NCBI GenBank assembly: GCA_963755755.1
Contig: CAVWLJ010000012.1
Span: 1-64,000 of the forward strand
From: DATKNA01 sp963755755
GTDB lineage: Bacteria; Actinomycetota; Actinomycetes; Actinomycetales; Kineosporiaceae
Reading direction: 5' to 3'
DNA: 64,000 nucleotides
Below are positions 53,741 through 62,071 of the stretch, one piece after another. The notes beneath the pieces are model-generated. The model saw nothing but the letters and a program-made list of their open reading frames with translations. It made no database searches and was not told where the DNA came from. A program made the position numbers and the translations under genes. The number at the start of each line of letters is the position of its first letter. The first letter of the stretch is position 1.

Positions 53741-54745
53741 ATGGCGGACGACCGGCTCGTCCTGGAGGCCACGCCCGTCGCCCCTGCACGCGCCCGGACG
53801 TGGGTCGCCCACCGGCTCGTGGAACTCGGGCAGCGGGACCTGCGCGACGTCGCGGAGCTGTTGACCAGCGAGCTGGTGACCAACGCGCTCCTGCACGCCG
53901 GCACCGCGATCGCACTGACCGTGCGGCCCGATGGCTCCGGCGTGCGCGTCGATGTGCACGACGGGTCGCCGAGCGGACCGCAGCTGCGGCACCACAGTTC
54001 CCTGACCACCGTCGGCCGGGGTCTGGGCATGGTCGAGCAGCTGGCGGACTCCTGGGGCTGGGACGCGACGGACGCCGGCAAGGCGGTGTGGTTCCGCGTC
54101 TCCGCGCTGGAGGACGACGGGCGGGACGACGAGCAGCCTGCGGCCGTCTCGGGAGCCGTGGAGGACGGCACTACGGCCGCGGGGGAGAGCGGGCTCGGCC
54201 GGTACGCCCCGGCGGGTCACGGTGACGGGGACGCGCTCGTCGAGGTGCGCTTGCTGCGCCTGCCCGTCCACCTGCTCGTGGCGTCCCAGGAGCACCACGA
54301 CGCCCTGATCCGGGAGTTCCGCCTGATGTCCTTCGCGGGGCAGGCGCCGGACTCTCCGCCCGCGCCGGACCTGCCGGCCGAGCTGGCCCACATCGTCGAG
54401 CAGCTCGGGGTCCGGTACGGCCGGGCGCGGGCGCGCCGCGACGAGGAGGTCCGGCAGGCGATCGAGCAGGGCCTGCTGCACATCGACCAGACCTACCTGG
54501 TGCCCGCCGGCGCGGCCGAGCAGATCCGCCAGATCGGGCTCCTGCTCGACGCGGCCGACCGGTTCTGCGCGGCCAACCTCCTGCTGACGTTGCAGCGCCC
54601 GCCGCTGCTGCGCCGCTTCGGGCACTGGTATCGCGGTGAGATCGTCAACCAGGTCGCGGGCCGCCCGCCGACGCCCTGGGACGGTCCGCTGCGCCTGCCC
54701 GACCCGACCTCCGCGGACGAGCGGGTACGGCCCCGCCGGCGGTGA
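53741..54745 (+). CDS. SpoIIAB/RsbW-like ATP-binding regulatory protein with C-terminal domain
   Basis: About 334 residues. N-terminal ~130 residues are a HATPase_c domain of the anti-sigma-factor type: ARARTWVAHRLVELGQRDLR, ELLTSELVTNALLHAGTAIA (N box), VRVDVHDGSPSGPQLRHHSS (G1 box) and GRGLGMVEQLADSWGWDATD (G2 box). After an acidic linker, a second helical region begins DALVEVRLLRLPVHLLVASQ, EHHDALIREFRLMSFAG and continues to the end; I do not recognise it beyond its presence on actinobacterial ATP-binding proteins. ATG 53741 follows GTG 53738; an ATG at 53681 is a longer option. Partner switching with a sigma factor or phosphatase is the inferred mechanism. Confidence 0.8.
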   Translation: MADDRLVLEATPVAPARARTWVAHRLVELGQRDLRDVAELLTSELVTNALLHAGTAIALTVRPDGSGVRVDVHDGSPSGPQLRHHSSLTTVGRGLGMVEQLADSWGWDATDAGKAVWFRVSALEDDGRDDEQPAAVSGAVEDGTTAAGESGLGRYAPAGHGDGDALVEVRLLRLPVHLLVASQEHHDALIREFRLMSFAGQAPDSPPAPDLPAELAHIVEQLGVRYGRARARRDEEVRQAIEQGLLHIDQTYLVPAGAAEQIRQIGLLLDAADRFCAANLLLTLQRPPLLRRFGHWYRGEIVNQVAGRPPTPWDGPLRLPDPTSADERVRPRRR

Positions 54746-54781
54746 CCCTGCGCGCAGCCCGAGGGCCCGACCGGTCTCGCT

Positions 54782-54859
54782 AGACATCGGATGTCTGGAC
54801 CTCATAGTGTGTCCGAACCGCGAGTAGACAGGAAAACCACCGCGAAACATCGGATGGCT
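54782..54859. promoter_or_regulatory. Operator-like repeats upstream of the fucose-type operon
   Basis: AGACATCGGATGTCT at 54782-54796 is a perfect inverted repeat (AGACATC, G, GATGTCT). A weaker copy, AAACATCGGATGGCT, lies at 54845-54859, 63 nt further. Both precede the lactonase start at 54916. This is the form of a GntR/FadR- or IclR-type operator; no such regulator gene for this operon is in the window. Confidence 0.65.
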
Positions 54860-54915
54860 GCCGGACAAGCGCCGCGAGTCCCGCCCCCTTCCCCCGACCG
54901 AAGCGAGGCATCACC

Positions 54916-55797
54916 GTGTTGGCCGAGGCGCTCGACGCGCACGTGCACTTCTGGGACCCCGGACGCCTCGACTACCCCTGGCTGCAGGCCGAACCGCGGC
55001 TGCAGCGCCCGTTCCTCCCCGCGGATCTCGCCGGCCGGCTCGACGCCGCCGACACCGGCGTGAACGGGGTGCTGGTCGTCCAGGCCGGCTGCCGCTGGGA
55101 CCAGGCGGAGGCCGAGGTGGCCTGGCTGGAGGACCTCGCGGCGCGCACTCCGCTCATCCGCGGGGTGGTCGCCGCCGTGCCGCTGGAGCGCGGCCGCGAC
55201 TGCGCGGCGCTGCTGGCCGGGCTCGCGCGGCGTCCGCTGGTGGTCGGGGTCCGCCGCCTGATCCAGGACGAGCCGGCCGGCTTCTGCCGCACGCCCGGGT
55301 TCGTGGAGGGCACCCGGCTGCTCGCGGGGCTCGGCCTCGTCAGCGACCTGTGCATCCGGCACCACCAGTTCGGCGACGTCCTCGCCCTGGTGCGCCAGTG
55401 CCCGGACGTCGTCTTCGTCCTGGACCACCTGGGCAAGCCCGACGTGGCCGGCGGCCGGTTCCAGCCGTGGGCCGACGAGCTCGCCGCGCTCGCGGCGCTC
55501 CCCAACGTCTACTGCAAGCTCTCCGGACTGACGAGCGAGGCCGGCCCGGCGTGGCGCCCCGAGGTCCTGCTCCCGTACCTGCGGCACGCGCTCTCCTGCT
55601 TCTCGCCGGCCCGGTGCCTCTTCGGCAGCGACTGGCCGGTCGCCTCCCTGCAGGTGGGGTACGGCGACTGGTACCTGCTGGTGCGGGAAGCGATGACGGA
55701 GCTCGGCGCCGACGAGCAGGCCGACGTGCTGGGAGGCACGGCGCGCCGCGTGTACGGCCTGGGCGTACGGGCCGGGACGGGTGCAGGAGCATGCTGA
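54916..55797 (+). CDS. Amidohydrolase-family sugar lactonase (L-fuconolactonase-like)
   Basis: Intact 293-residue TIM-barrel lactonase that opens L-fucono-lactone or a similar aldonolactone. The metal-site start is LDAHVHFWDPGRLDYPWLQ (H-x-H), followed by VNGVLVVQAGCRWDQAEAEV, FVLDHLGKPDVAGG with the His, VYCKLSGLTSEAG and CLFGSDWPVASLQVGYGDW with the catalytic Asp. This set is typical of COG3618 lactonases. Start GTG 54916; first gene of an eight-gene operon, overlapping the mutarotase by ATGCTGA. Confidence 0.9.
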   Translation: MLAEALDAHVHFWDPGRLDYPWLQAEPRLQRPFLPADLAGRLDAADTGVNGVLVVQAGCRWDQAEAEVAWLEDLAARTPLIRGVVAAVPLERGRDCAALLAGLARRPLVVGVRRLIQDEPAGFCRTPGFVEGTRLLAGLGLVSDLCIRHHQFGDVLALVRQCPDVVFVLDHLGKPDVAGGRFQPWADELAALAALPNVYCKLSGLTSEAGPAWRPEVLLPYLRHALSCFSPARCLFGSDWPVASLQVGYGDWYLLVREAMTELGADEQADVLGGTARRVYGLGVRAGTGAGAC

Positions 55798-56240
55798 GGG
55801 GTCCCGTGCTCCATCCTGGGCTGCTGGCGGGCCTCGCCCGCGCCGGGCACGGTGCGCTCGTCCTGATCGCCGACGCCAACTACCCCTCCTCGACCGCGCG
55901 TGGTCCGCGCTCCCGCCTGGTGCACCTCAACCTGCGACCCGGCGTCGTGGACGCCGTCACGGTGCTCGAGGCGGTGGCGGGGCAGATCCCCGTCGAGGAG
56001 GCCACTGTGATGGCGCCCGCGCGCTCCGGCGCCTACGCGCTCGAGGAGGACCCACCGATCTGGGCGCGGTTCACCCGAGTGCTCGCGCAGAACGGCCCGC
56101 CGCTGCCGCTGCAGCAGCTCGAACGCCCTGCCTTCTACGCCGCGGCGAGCACGTCCGACCATGTGCTGACCGTCGTCACCGGGGAGACGGAGGTCTACGC
56201 CAACCTGCTGCTGCGCGTGGGAGTGGTGCGATCGCCGTGA
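55791..56240 (+). CDS. RbsD/FucU-family mutarotase
   Basis: 149-residue mutarotase interconverting alpha and beta anomers of fucose-type sugars before oxidation. Landmarks: LRGPVLHPGLLAGLARAGHG with the catalytic His, LVLIADANYPSSTA (D-A-N-Y/F-P), VVDAVTVLEAVAGQIPVEEA and the C-terminal YANLLLRVGVV. Starts in the end of the lactonase gene. FucU rather than RbsD is favoured by operon content. Confidence 0.88.
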   Translation: MLRGPVLHPGLLAGLARAGHGALVLIADANYPSSTARGPRSRLVHLNLRPGVVDAVTVLEAVAGQIPVEEATVMAPARSGAYALEEDPPIWARFTRVLAQNGPPLPLQQLERPAFYAAASTSDHVLTVVTGETEVYANLLLRVGVVRSP

Positions 56241-56309
56241 GGCCGCCCCCCGCGCCGAGCGGAACCCCGATCCGCCGGATCGCTGCCCCGATGGAAGGTG
56301 TCCTGACCG

Positions 56310-57611
56310 ATGTCGCGTTTCACGTCCCTCGTCACCAGGGATGTCCGCTTCCCCACGTCGCGCACGCTGGACGGCTCCGACGCGATGAACCCCGAGCCCG
56401 ACTACTCGGCCGCCTACGTCATCCTGAGCACCGACGCGGACGACGGCCTGGAGGGCCACGGCTTCGCCTTCACCACCGGCCGGGGCAACGACGTGCAGGC
56501 CGTCGCGATCCAGGCGCTCGCCCCGTGGATCGTCGGGCGCGACGCCGAGGACGTGCTCGACCACCTCGGCGACGTCTACCGGGAACTCGTGGGCGATCCG
56601 CAGCTGCGCTGGCTCGGCCCCGAGAAGGGCGTCGTGCACATGGCCGTGGCGGCCGTGGTCAACGCCCTGTGGGACCTGCGGGCCAAGCGCGCCGGCGTCC
56701 CGGTCTGGAAGCTGCTCGCCGACCTGGAACCTGAGGAGATCGTCGACCTGGTCGACTTCCGCTACCTCAGCGACGCCCTGACGCCCTCGGAGGCCCTGCA
56801 GCTGCTCACCGCCGCGCAGCCGGGCCGGGCCGAGCGCGAGAAGATCCTGCGGCAGGAGGGCTACCCCGCCTACGCCACGAGCCCGGGCTGGCTCGGCTAC
56901 AGCGACGACAAGCTCGCGCGGCTCGCCGCCGAGGCCGTGCAGCAGGGCTTCGACATGATCAAGCTCAAGGTCGGGGCGTCGCTGGACGACGACCGCCGGC
57001 GCCTCGCGGTCGCGCGCGAGGTCGTGGGCCCCGGCATCAGGATCGCGGTGGACGCCAACCAGCGCTGGGACGTGCCGGACGCCGTGCAGTGGATGGGCAA
57101 GCTCGCGGAGTTCGACCCCTACTGGATCGAGGAGCCGACGAGCCCCGACGACGTCCTGGGCCATGCCACCATCCGGCGGGCCGTGGCCCCGATCCGGGTG
57201 GCCACCGGTGAGCACGTGCAGAACCGGATCGTGTTCAAGCAGCTGCTGCAGGCCGGAGCCGTGGACGTCGTCCAGATCGACGCCTGCCGCCTCGCCGGCG
57301 TGAACGAGAACGTCGCCGTGCTGCTGCTGGCCGCGAAGTTCGGCGTCCCCGTCTGCCCGCACGCCGGCGGCGTCGGCCTGTGCGAGGTGGTCCGCCACCT
57401 GGCGATGTTCGACTACGTCGCCGTCAGCGGACGCCTCGACGGCCGGGCGGTCGAGTACGTCGAACACCTCCACGAGCACTTCCTCGACCCGGTCGTGATC
57501 GAGCGCGGCCGGTACGTCGCGCCCACGGCGCCGGGCTACAGCACGCAGATGCGCGAGCAGTCGCTCGCGGACCACACGTGGCCCGGCGGGCCGGTCTGGA
57601 GGGAGAGCTGA
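56310..57611 (+). CDS. L-fuconate dehydratase (enolase superfamily)
   Basis: Intact 433-residue enolase-superfamily dehydratase converting L-fuconate to 2-keto-3-deoxy-L-fuconate. It begins FTSLVTRDVRFPTSRTLDGS and GSDAMNPEPDYSAAYVIL, the characteristic fuconate-dehydratase opening. Catalytic parts: GFDMIKLKVGASLDDDRRRL (K-x-K), RIAVDANQRWDVPDAV, DPYWIEEPTSPDDVLGHA, VATGEHVQNRIVFKQLL (metal Asp, Glu, Glu) and PVCPHAGGVGLCEVVRH with the catalytic His. The stop overlaps the next ATG by 1 nt. Confidence 0.93.
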   Translation: MSRFTSLVTRDVRFPTSRTLDGSDAMNPEPDYSAAYVILSTDADDGLEGHGFAFTTGRGNDVQAVAIQALAPWIVGRDAEDVLDHLGDVYRELVGDPQLRWLGPEKGVVHMAVAAVVNALWDLRAKRAGVPVWKLLADLEPEEIVDLVDFRYLSDALTPSEALQLLTAAQPGRAEREKILRQEGYPAYATSPGWLGYSDDKLARLAAEAVQQGFDMIKLKVGASLDDDRRRLAVAREVVGPGIRIAVDANQRWDVPDAVQWMGKLAEFDPYWIEEPTSPDDVLGHATIRRAVAPIRVATGEHVQNRIVFKQLLQAGAVDVVQIDACRLAGVNENVAVLLLAAKFGVPVCPHAGGVGLCEVVRHLAMFDYVAVSGRLDGRAVEYVEHLHEHFLDPVVIERGRYVAPTAPGYSTQMREQSLADHTWPGGPVWRES

Positions 57612-58642
57612 TGCGGGCTGCCGCCTATCTCGGGGAGGGCGCGATCGAGGTCCTCGACGTGCCGGCCGTGCCTCCGGACCCCGGGCAGGTGCAGATCGGG
57701 GTCACCTACACCGGCATCTGCGGGACGGACCTGCACATCCTGCACGGCGAGATGGACGCCCGGGTCCGGATCCCGGCCACCATCGGCCACGAGATGAGCG
57801 GCGTCGTCGCCGCCGTCGGCCGGGGCGTCGAGGACCTCCGCGTCGGGGACCCCGTCACGGTCATGCCGCTGCGCTGGTGCGGGCGCTGCCCCGCCTGCCG
57901 GGCCGGCCAGCAGCACATCTGCCAGAACCTCGACTTCGTGGGCATCGATTCGCCGGGGTCGCTGCAGGCTCTGTGGACCGTGCCGGCGGACATCGTCGTC
58001 CCGCTGCCGCCGGGGCTGCAGCTGCGGACCGCGGCCCTGGTCGAGCCGACCGCGGTGGCGGTGCACGACGTGGCCCGGTCCGGGCTCTCGGCCGGCGAGA
58101 AGGTCGTCGTCGTCGGCGGCGGACCCGTCGGTCAGCTCATCGCGCTGGTCGCCCGCGCCGAGGGCGCCGACGTCCTGCTGCTCGAGCCCGACCCGTTCCG
58201 CCGTGGCGTGGGGGAGCGGTTGGGCACCCGCTCGCTCGACCCGCTCGCGGTCGACGTCGGCGAGGAGGTCCTCACCTGGACCGGCGGAGCCGGGGCGGCC
58301 GTCGCCTTCGAGGTGTCCGCGTCGGAGCCCGGCGTGCGCACCGCCCTGGACGTGCTCGGGGTGCGCGGCCGGATGGTGGTCGTCGGGATCCACGCCGTCC
58401 CGCGGCCGCTGAACCTGCACCGGGTCTTCTGGCGCGAGCTGACCGTCGTCGGCGCCCGGGTCTACACCCGGCCGGACGTCGAGCGTGCCGTCCAGCTGCT
58501 CGCCGACGCCCGCATCCCCGCCGACCAGTTGATCACGCACGTCCTGCCGCTCTCCGAGGCCGCCGACGCGTTCGCGGCGCTCGGGTCCGGCGGCGACGTG
58601 ATGAAGGTGCTCGTCGACTGCCGCGAGGAGCCGGCGTCATGA
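57611..58642 (+). CDS. Zinc-binding sugar alcohol/sugar dehydrogenase (MDR family)
   Basis: Intact 343-residue medium-chain dehydrogenase. VTYTGICGTDLHILHGEMD and TIGHEMSGVVAAVGRGVEDL give the catalytic-zinc Cys and His-Glu; RWCGRCPACRAGQQHICQNL holds the four-Cys structural zinc site. The NAD fold is KVVVVGGGPVGQLIALVAR. Within this operon it could oxidise L-fucose or a later intermediate. It overlaps both neighbours by 1-4 nt. Confidence 0.9.
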   Translation: MRAAAYLGEGAIEVLDVPAVPPDPGQVQIGVTYTGICGTDLHILHGEMDARVRIPATIGHEMSGVVAAVGRGVEDLRVGDPVTVMPLRWCGRCPACRAGQQHICQNLDFVGIDSPGSLQALWTVPADIVVPLPPGLQLRTAALVEPTAVAVHDVARSGLSAGEKVVVVGGGPVGQLIALVARAEGADVLLLEPDPFRRGVGERLGTRSLDPLAVDVGEEVLTWTGGAGAAVAFEVSASEPGVRTALDVLGVRGRMVVVGIHAVPRPLNLHRVFWRELTVVGARVYTRPDVERAVQLLADARIPADQLITHVLPLSEAADAFAALGSGGDVMKVLVDCREEPAS

Positions 58643-59418
58643 CGGCGCCGGCCGGTCTGGGGGCCTTCGACCTCTCCGGGTGCCTCGCCGTGGTCACCGG
58701 CGCGCGGCGGGGGATCGGCCGTGCCATGGCCCGCGCGCTGGCCCTGGCGGGCGCGGACGTCGTCGGCGCCAGCGCCCGCCTCGAGGAGACGGGCAGCGGG
58801 GTGCAGCAGGACGTCGAGGCCGCGGGTCGCGAGTTCCGTGGCCACCAGGTGGACTTCGCGGACCGCGACGCCGTCCGCCGCTTCGCGCGCAGCCTGCGCG
58901 AGCTGGACCGGCCGGTCGACATCCTCGTGAACAACGCGGGGACCATCGCGCGAGCGCCCGCCACGGAGCACGGCGACGACCTGTGGGACCGCGTCCTGGC
59001 CGTCGACCTCTCCAGCCAGTTCGTCCTCACGCGCGAGGTCGGCTCGATCATGGTCGAGCGCGGCCGCGGGAAAGTGATCTTCACGGCCTCGCTGCTGAGC
59101 TTCCAGGGCGGCATCCTCGTTCCCGGCTACGCCGCCGCGAAGAGCGGCATCGCGGGCCTGACCCGGGCGCTGGCCAACGAGTGGGCACCGCACGGGGTCA
59201 ACGTCAACGCGGTGGCACCGGGCTACATCGCGACCGACAACACGATCGCCCTGCGCGAGGACGCAGACCGCAGCGCCGCGATCCTCGGCCGCATCCCGGC
59301 CGGCCGGTGGGGGCAGGCCGACGACCTCGCCGGCGCCACGGTGTTCCTCGCGTCGGGCGCGTCGGATTACGTCAACGGCGTCGTCCTCCCGGTCGACGGG
59401 GGGTGGCTGGCGCGGTGA
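58639..59418 (+). CDS. SDR-family dehydrogenase (2-keto-3-deoxy-fuconate/gluconate dehydrogenase-like)
   Basis: Intact 259-residue classical SDR. CLAVVTGARRGIGRAMARAL (T-G-x3-G-x-G), ILVNNAGTIARAPATEH, VIFTASLLSFQGGILVPGY with the Ser, YAAAKSGIAGLTRALANEWA with Y-x3-K, and NVNAVAPGYIATDNTIALRE. The G-Y-I-A-T-D-N-T ending resembles KduD and 2-keto-3-deoxy-L-fuconate dehydrogenases. Overlaps the neighbouring genes by 4 nt each. Confidence 0.88.
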   Translation: MTAPAGLGAFDLSGCLAVVTGARRGIGRAMARALALAGADVVGASARLEETGSGVQQDVEAAGREFRGHQVDFADRDAVRRFARSLRELDRPVDILVNNAGTIARAPATEHGDDLWDRVLAVDLSSQFVLTREVGSIMVERGRGKVIFTASLLSFQGGILVPGYAAAKSGIAGLTRALANEWAPHGVNVNAVAPGYIATDNTIALREDADRSAAILGRIPAGRWGQADDLAGATVFLASGASDYVNGVVLPVDGGWLAR

Positions 59419-60050
59419 GCGACGTCCTGGCGTCCCTGCACGAGCTGCGCGTGCTCCCGGTCGCCTCGCTGGCGGACGCCGACCAGGCGGAGGCCCTCGC
59501 GGACGCGGTCACCGCCGGCGGCCTGCCCGCGCTCGAGGTCACGCTGCGGACGCCGGCGGCGCTCGCGGCCCTGCGCCGGCTCGCCCCGCGCTCGGACCTC
59601 CTGCTCGGGGCCGGCACCGTGACGACCGTGGCGCAGGTGCGGGAGGTGCTCGAGGCCGGTGCGCGGTTCGTCGTCTCGCCGGGCTTCAGCGCGCCGGTGG
59701 TGCAGGCCTGTCTGGAGGCCGGCGTGCCGGTGCTGCCGGGCGTCGCCACGGCGACCGAGATCCAGATGGCGCTGGACGCCGGTCTCGACACCGTGAAGTT
59801 CTTCCCCGCCGTTCCGGCCGGCGGGGTCGCCATGATCAAGGCGCTCGCGGCGCCGTTCTCCCAGGTCCGGTTCGTGCCCACGGGCGGCATCGGCCCCGGG
59901 AACGTCCGCGACTTCCTCGCCCTGCCCGCCGTGGTCGCGGTCGGCGGGAGCTGGATGGTCGACCCGGCGCTGCTCGCCCGCGGCGACCTCGACGGCATCC
60001 GGCGGCTGACCGCGGAGGCTGTCGCTCTCACCCGCGGAGGAGACTCGTGA
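59415..60050 (+). CDS. KDPG/KHG-type aldolase
   Basis: Intact 211-residue class I aldolase. LRVLPVASLADADQAEALAD, LPALEVTLRTPAALAALRRL (catalytic Glu), LLGAGTVTTVAQVREVLEAG, FVVSPGFSAPVVQACLEAGV and DTVKFFPAVPAGGVAMIKAL with the Schiff-base Lys, then FVPTGGIGPGNVRDFLALP. It cleaves 2-keto-3-deoxy-(6-phospho)-aldonates to pyruvate and an aldehyde. GTG 59415 overlaps the SDR stop. Confidence 0.92.
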   Translation: MSDVLASLHELRVLPVASLADADQAEALADAVTAGGLPALEVTLRTPAALAALRRLAPRSDLLLGAGTVTTVAQVREVLEAGARFVVSPGFSAPVVQACLEAGVPVLPGVATATEIQMALDAGLDTVKFFPAVPAGGVAMIKALAAPFSQVRFVPTGGIGPGNVRDFLALPAVVAVGGSWMVDPALLARGDLDGIRRLTAEAVALTRGGDS

Positions 60051-61148
60051 TCATCCCGGTTCGGCCCGCCGCGGTCGTGCGCGTTCGACGTCGCGGCGAT
60101 CGGCGAGGTCATGCTGCGTCTGGACCCGGGCGAGGGCCGGATCCGCACCACCCGGAGTTTCCAGGTGTGGGAGGGCGGCGGGGAGTACAACGTCGCCCGC
60201 GGCCTCTCGCGCTGCTTCGGGCTGCGTGCGGCGGTGGTCACGGCGCTCGCCGACAACGCCGTCGGCCGGCTCGTGGAGGACCTGATGCTGACCGGTGGGG
60301 TCGACGTCTCCCACGTGCAGTGGGTGCCGTACGACGGCGTCGGCCGCAGCGTGCGCAACGGCCTGAACTTCACCGAGCGGGGCTTCGGCGTCCGGGGAGC
60401 GCTCGGCGTCTCCGACCGGGGGCACACCGCCGCCTCCCAGCTCCGGCCGGACGCCGTGGACTGGGACCGGCTCTTCGGCGAGAGCGGCGTGCGGTGGCTG
60501 CACACCGGCGGGATCTACGCGGCGCTCTCGGAGACGACGCCGGCCGTGCTCGAGGCGGCGATGGGCGCTGCCCGCCGGCACGGGGTCGTCGTGTCCTACG
60601 ACCTGAACTACCGGCCCAGCCTGTGGAACGGCTACGGCGGACGCGAGCGGGCCCGGGAGGTGAACCGCAGCCTGGTGGGCCTGGTCGACGTCCTCATCGG
60701 CAACGAGGAGGACTTCAGCGCCGCCCTGGGCTTCGAGATCCCGGGCACGGACGCGTCGCTCTCGACGCTGCCCGTGGACTCGTTCGCCGAGATGGTCGGG
60801 CGGGTCGCGGAGGAGTTCGGCAACCTCCAGGTGGTCGCCACCACCCTGCGCACGGTCCGGTCGGCGACGGTCAACGACTGGGGCGCGATCGGGTGGTCCG
60901 CGCCGACCGGGGTGCTGGTCGCGGAGCAGCGGTCCGGGTTGGAGATCCTCGACCGGGTCGGCGGCGGCGACAGCTTCGCGTCCGGGCTCGTCTACGGGAT
61001 CCTCCAGGGCCACGACCTGGCCACCGCGCTCGAGTACGGGGCCGCGCACGGAGCGCTGGCGATGACGACGCCGGGCGACACGTCGATGGCGACGCTCGCC
61101 GAGGTCGAACACCTCGTGCGGGGTGGGGGAGCGAGGGTCCAACGATGA
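60047..61148 (+). CDS. PfkB-family kinase (2-keto-3-deoxy-gluconokinase-like), one frameshift
   Basis: Ribokinase-family kinase. GTG 60047 overlaps the aldolase stop; a shift near 60083 moves into AAIGEVMLRLDPGEGRIRTT, the KDG-kinase opening. Then VWEGGGEYNVARGLSRCFGL, GGIYAALSETTPAVLEAAMG, VVSYDLNYRPSLWNGYGG, DVLIGNEEDFSAALGFEIPG and EILDRVGGGDSFASGLVYGI with the catalytic Asp. Length ~366 residues. It probably phosphorylates a 2-keto-3-deoxy sugar acid ahead of the aldolase. Confidence 0.86.
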
Positions 61149-62068
61149 GCCCCGACCGGTTCGTGCTCGGCACCGCGCAGCTCGGCGGCCTCTACACGGC
61201 GATGGACGAGGGCGCGGCCCGCGCGACGCTCGAGGCGGCCTGGGACGCCGGGGTGCGTTCCTTCGACACCGCCCCGCACTACGGCGCCGGCCTCGCCGAG
61301 CGTCGTCTCGGCGCCTTCCTCCGCGGCGTCCCGCGCGAGGAGTTCAGCGTGTCGACCAAGGTCGGGCGGCTCCTCGTCGACACCGACGAGGACGTCGAGG
61401 GCGTCGAGGGCTTCTACGGCGGTGACCGGCGCCGGCGGGTGCGGAACTACAGCCGCGACGGGGTGCTGCGGTCGCTGGACGACAGCCTGGCCCGTCTCGG
61501 GCTCGACCACGTCGACACGCTGTACCTGCACGATCCCGACGACCACATGGACCAGGCGATCGGCGAGGGGTTCCCGGCCCTCGCACAGCTGCGCGACGAG
61601 GGCGTCATCGCGCACGCCGGCGCCGGGATGAACACCGTCGCGCCGCTGATCCGCCTCGTGCACGAGACGGACGCCGACCAGATCATGCTCGCCGGCCGGT
61701 ACACGCTCATCGACCGCAGCGCCGAGACCGAGCTGCTGCCGCTGTGCGTCCAGCGTTCCGTCGCAGTGGTCGCGGCCGGCGTGTACAACAGCGGGCTGCT
61801 CGCCGACCCGCGCCCGGGCGCGCCGTTCGACTACCGCCCCGCGCCTCCGGAACAACTGGAGATCGCCACCCGCGTCGGCGAGCTCTGCCGGCAGCACCAG
61901 GTGCCGCTGCGTGCCGCGGCCCTGCAGTTCCCGCTGGCCCACCCCGCCGTGCGTGCCGTGGCCGTCGGCTGCCGTGGACCGCAGCAGGTGGGCGAGAACC
62001 TGGCGCTGCTCGGCACGCCGCTGCCCGCCGACCTCAAGGAGGCGCTGGGATACGCGTCTACCGGGTGA
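61145..62068 (+). CDS. Aldo/keto reductase, L-fucose dehydrogenase-like
   Basis: Intact 307-residue aldo/keto reductase close to D-threo-aldose (L-fucose) dehydrogenases. FVLGTAQLGGLYTAMDEGAA, VRSFDTAPHYGAGLAERRLG (catalytic Asp and Tyr), FSVSTKVGRLLVDTDEDVEG (Lys), LGLDHVDTLYLHDPDDHMDQ (His), AHAGAGMNTVAPLIRLV and VVAAGVYNSGLLADPRPGAP. The V-G-R-L and H-D-P-D patterns fit that subgroup. Likely the enzyme that oxidises L-fucose to its lactone, closing the pathway. Overlaps the kinase by ATGA. Confidence 0.88.
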   Translation: MSPDRFVLGTAQLGGLYTAMDEGAARATLEAAWDAGVRSFDTAPHYGAGLAERRLGAFLRGVPREEFSVSTKVGRLLVDTDEDVEGVEGFYGGDRRRRVRNYSRDGVLRSLDDSLARLGLDHVDTLYLHDPDDHMDQAIGEGFPALAQLRDEGVIAHAGAGMNTVAPLIRLVHETDADQIMLAGRYTLIDRSAETELLPLCVQRSVAVVAAGVYNSGLLADPRPGAPFDYRPAPPEQLEIATRVGELCRQHQVPLRAAALQFPLAHPAVRAVAVGCRGPQQVGENLALLGTPLPADLKEALGYASTG

Positions 62069-62071
62069 CCG

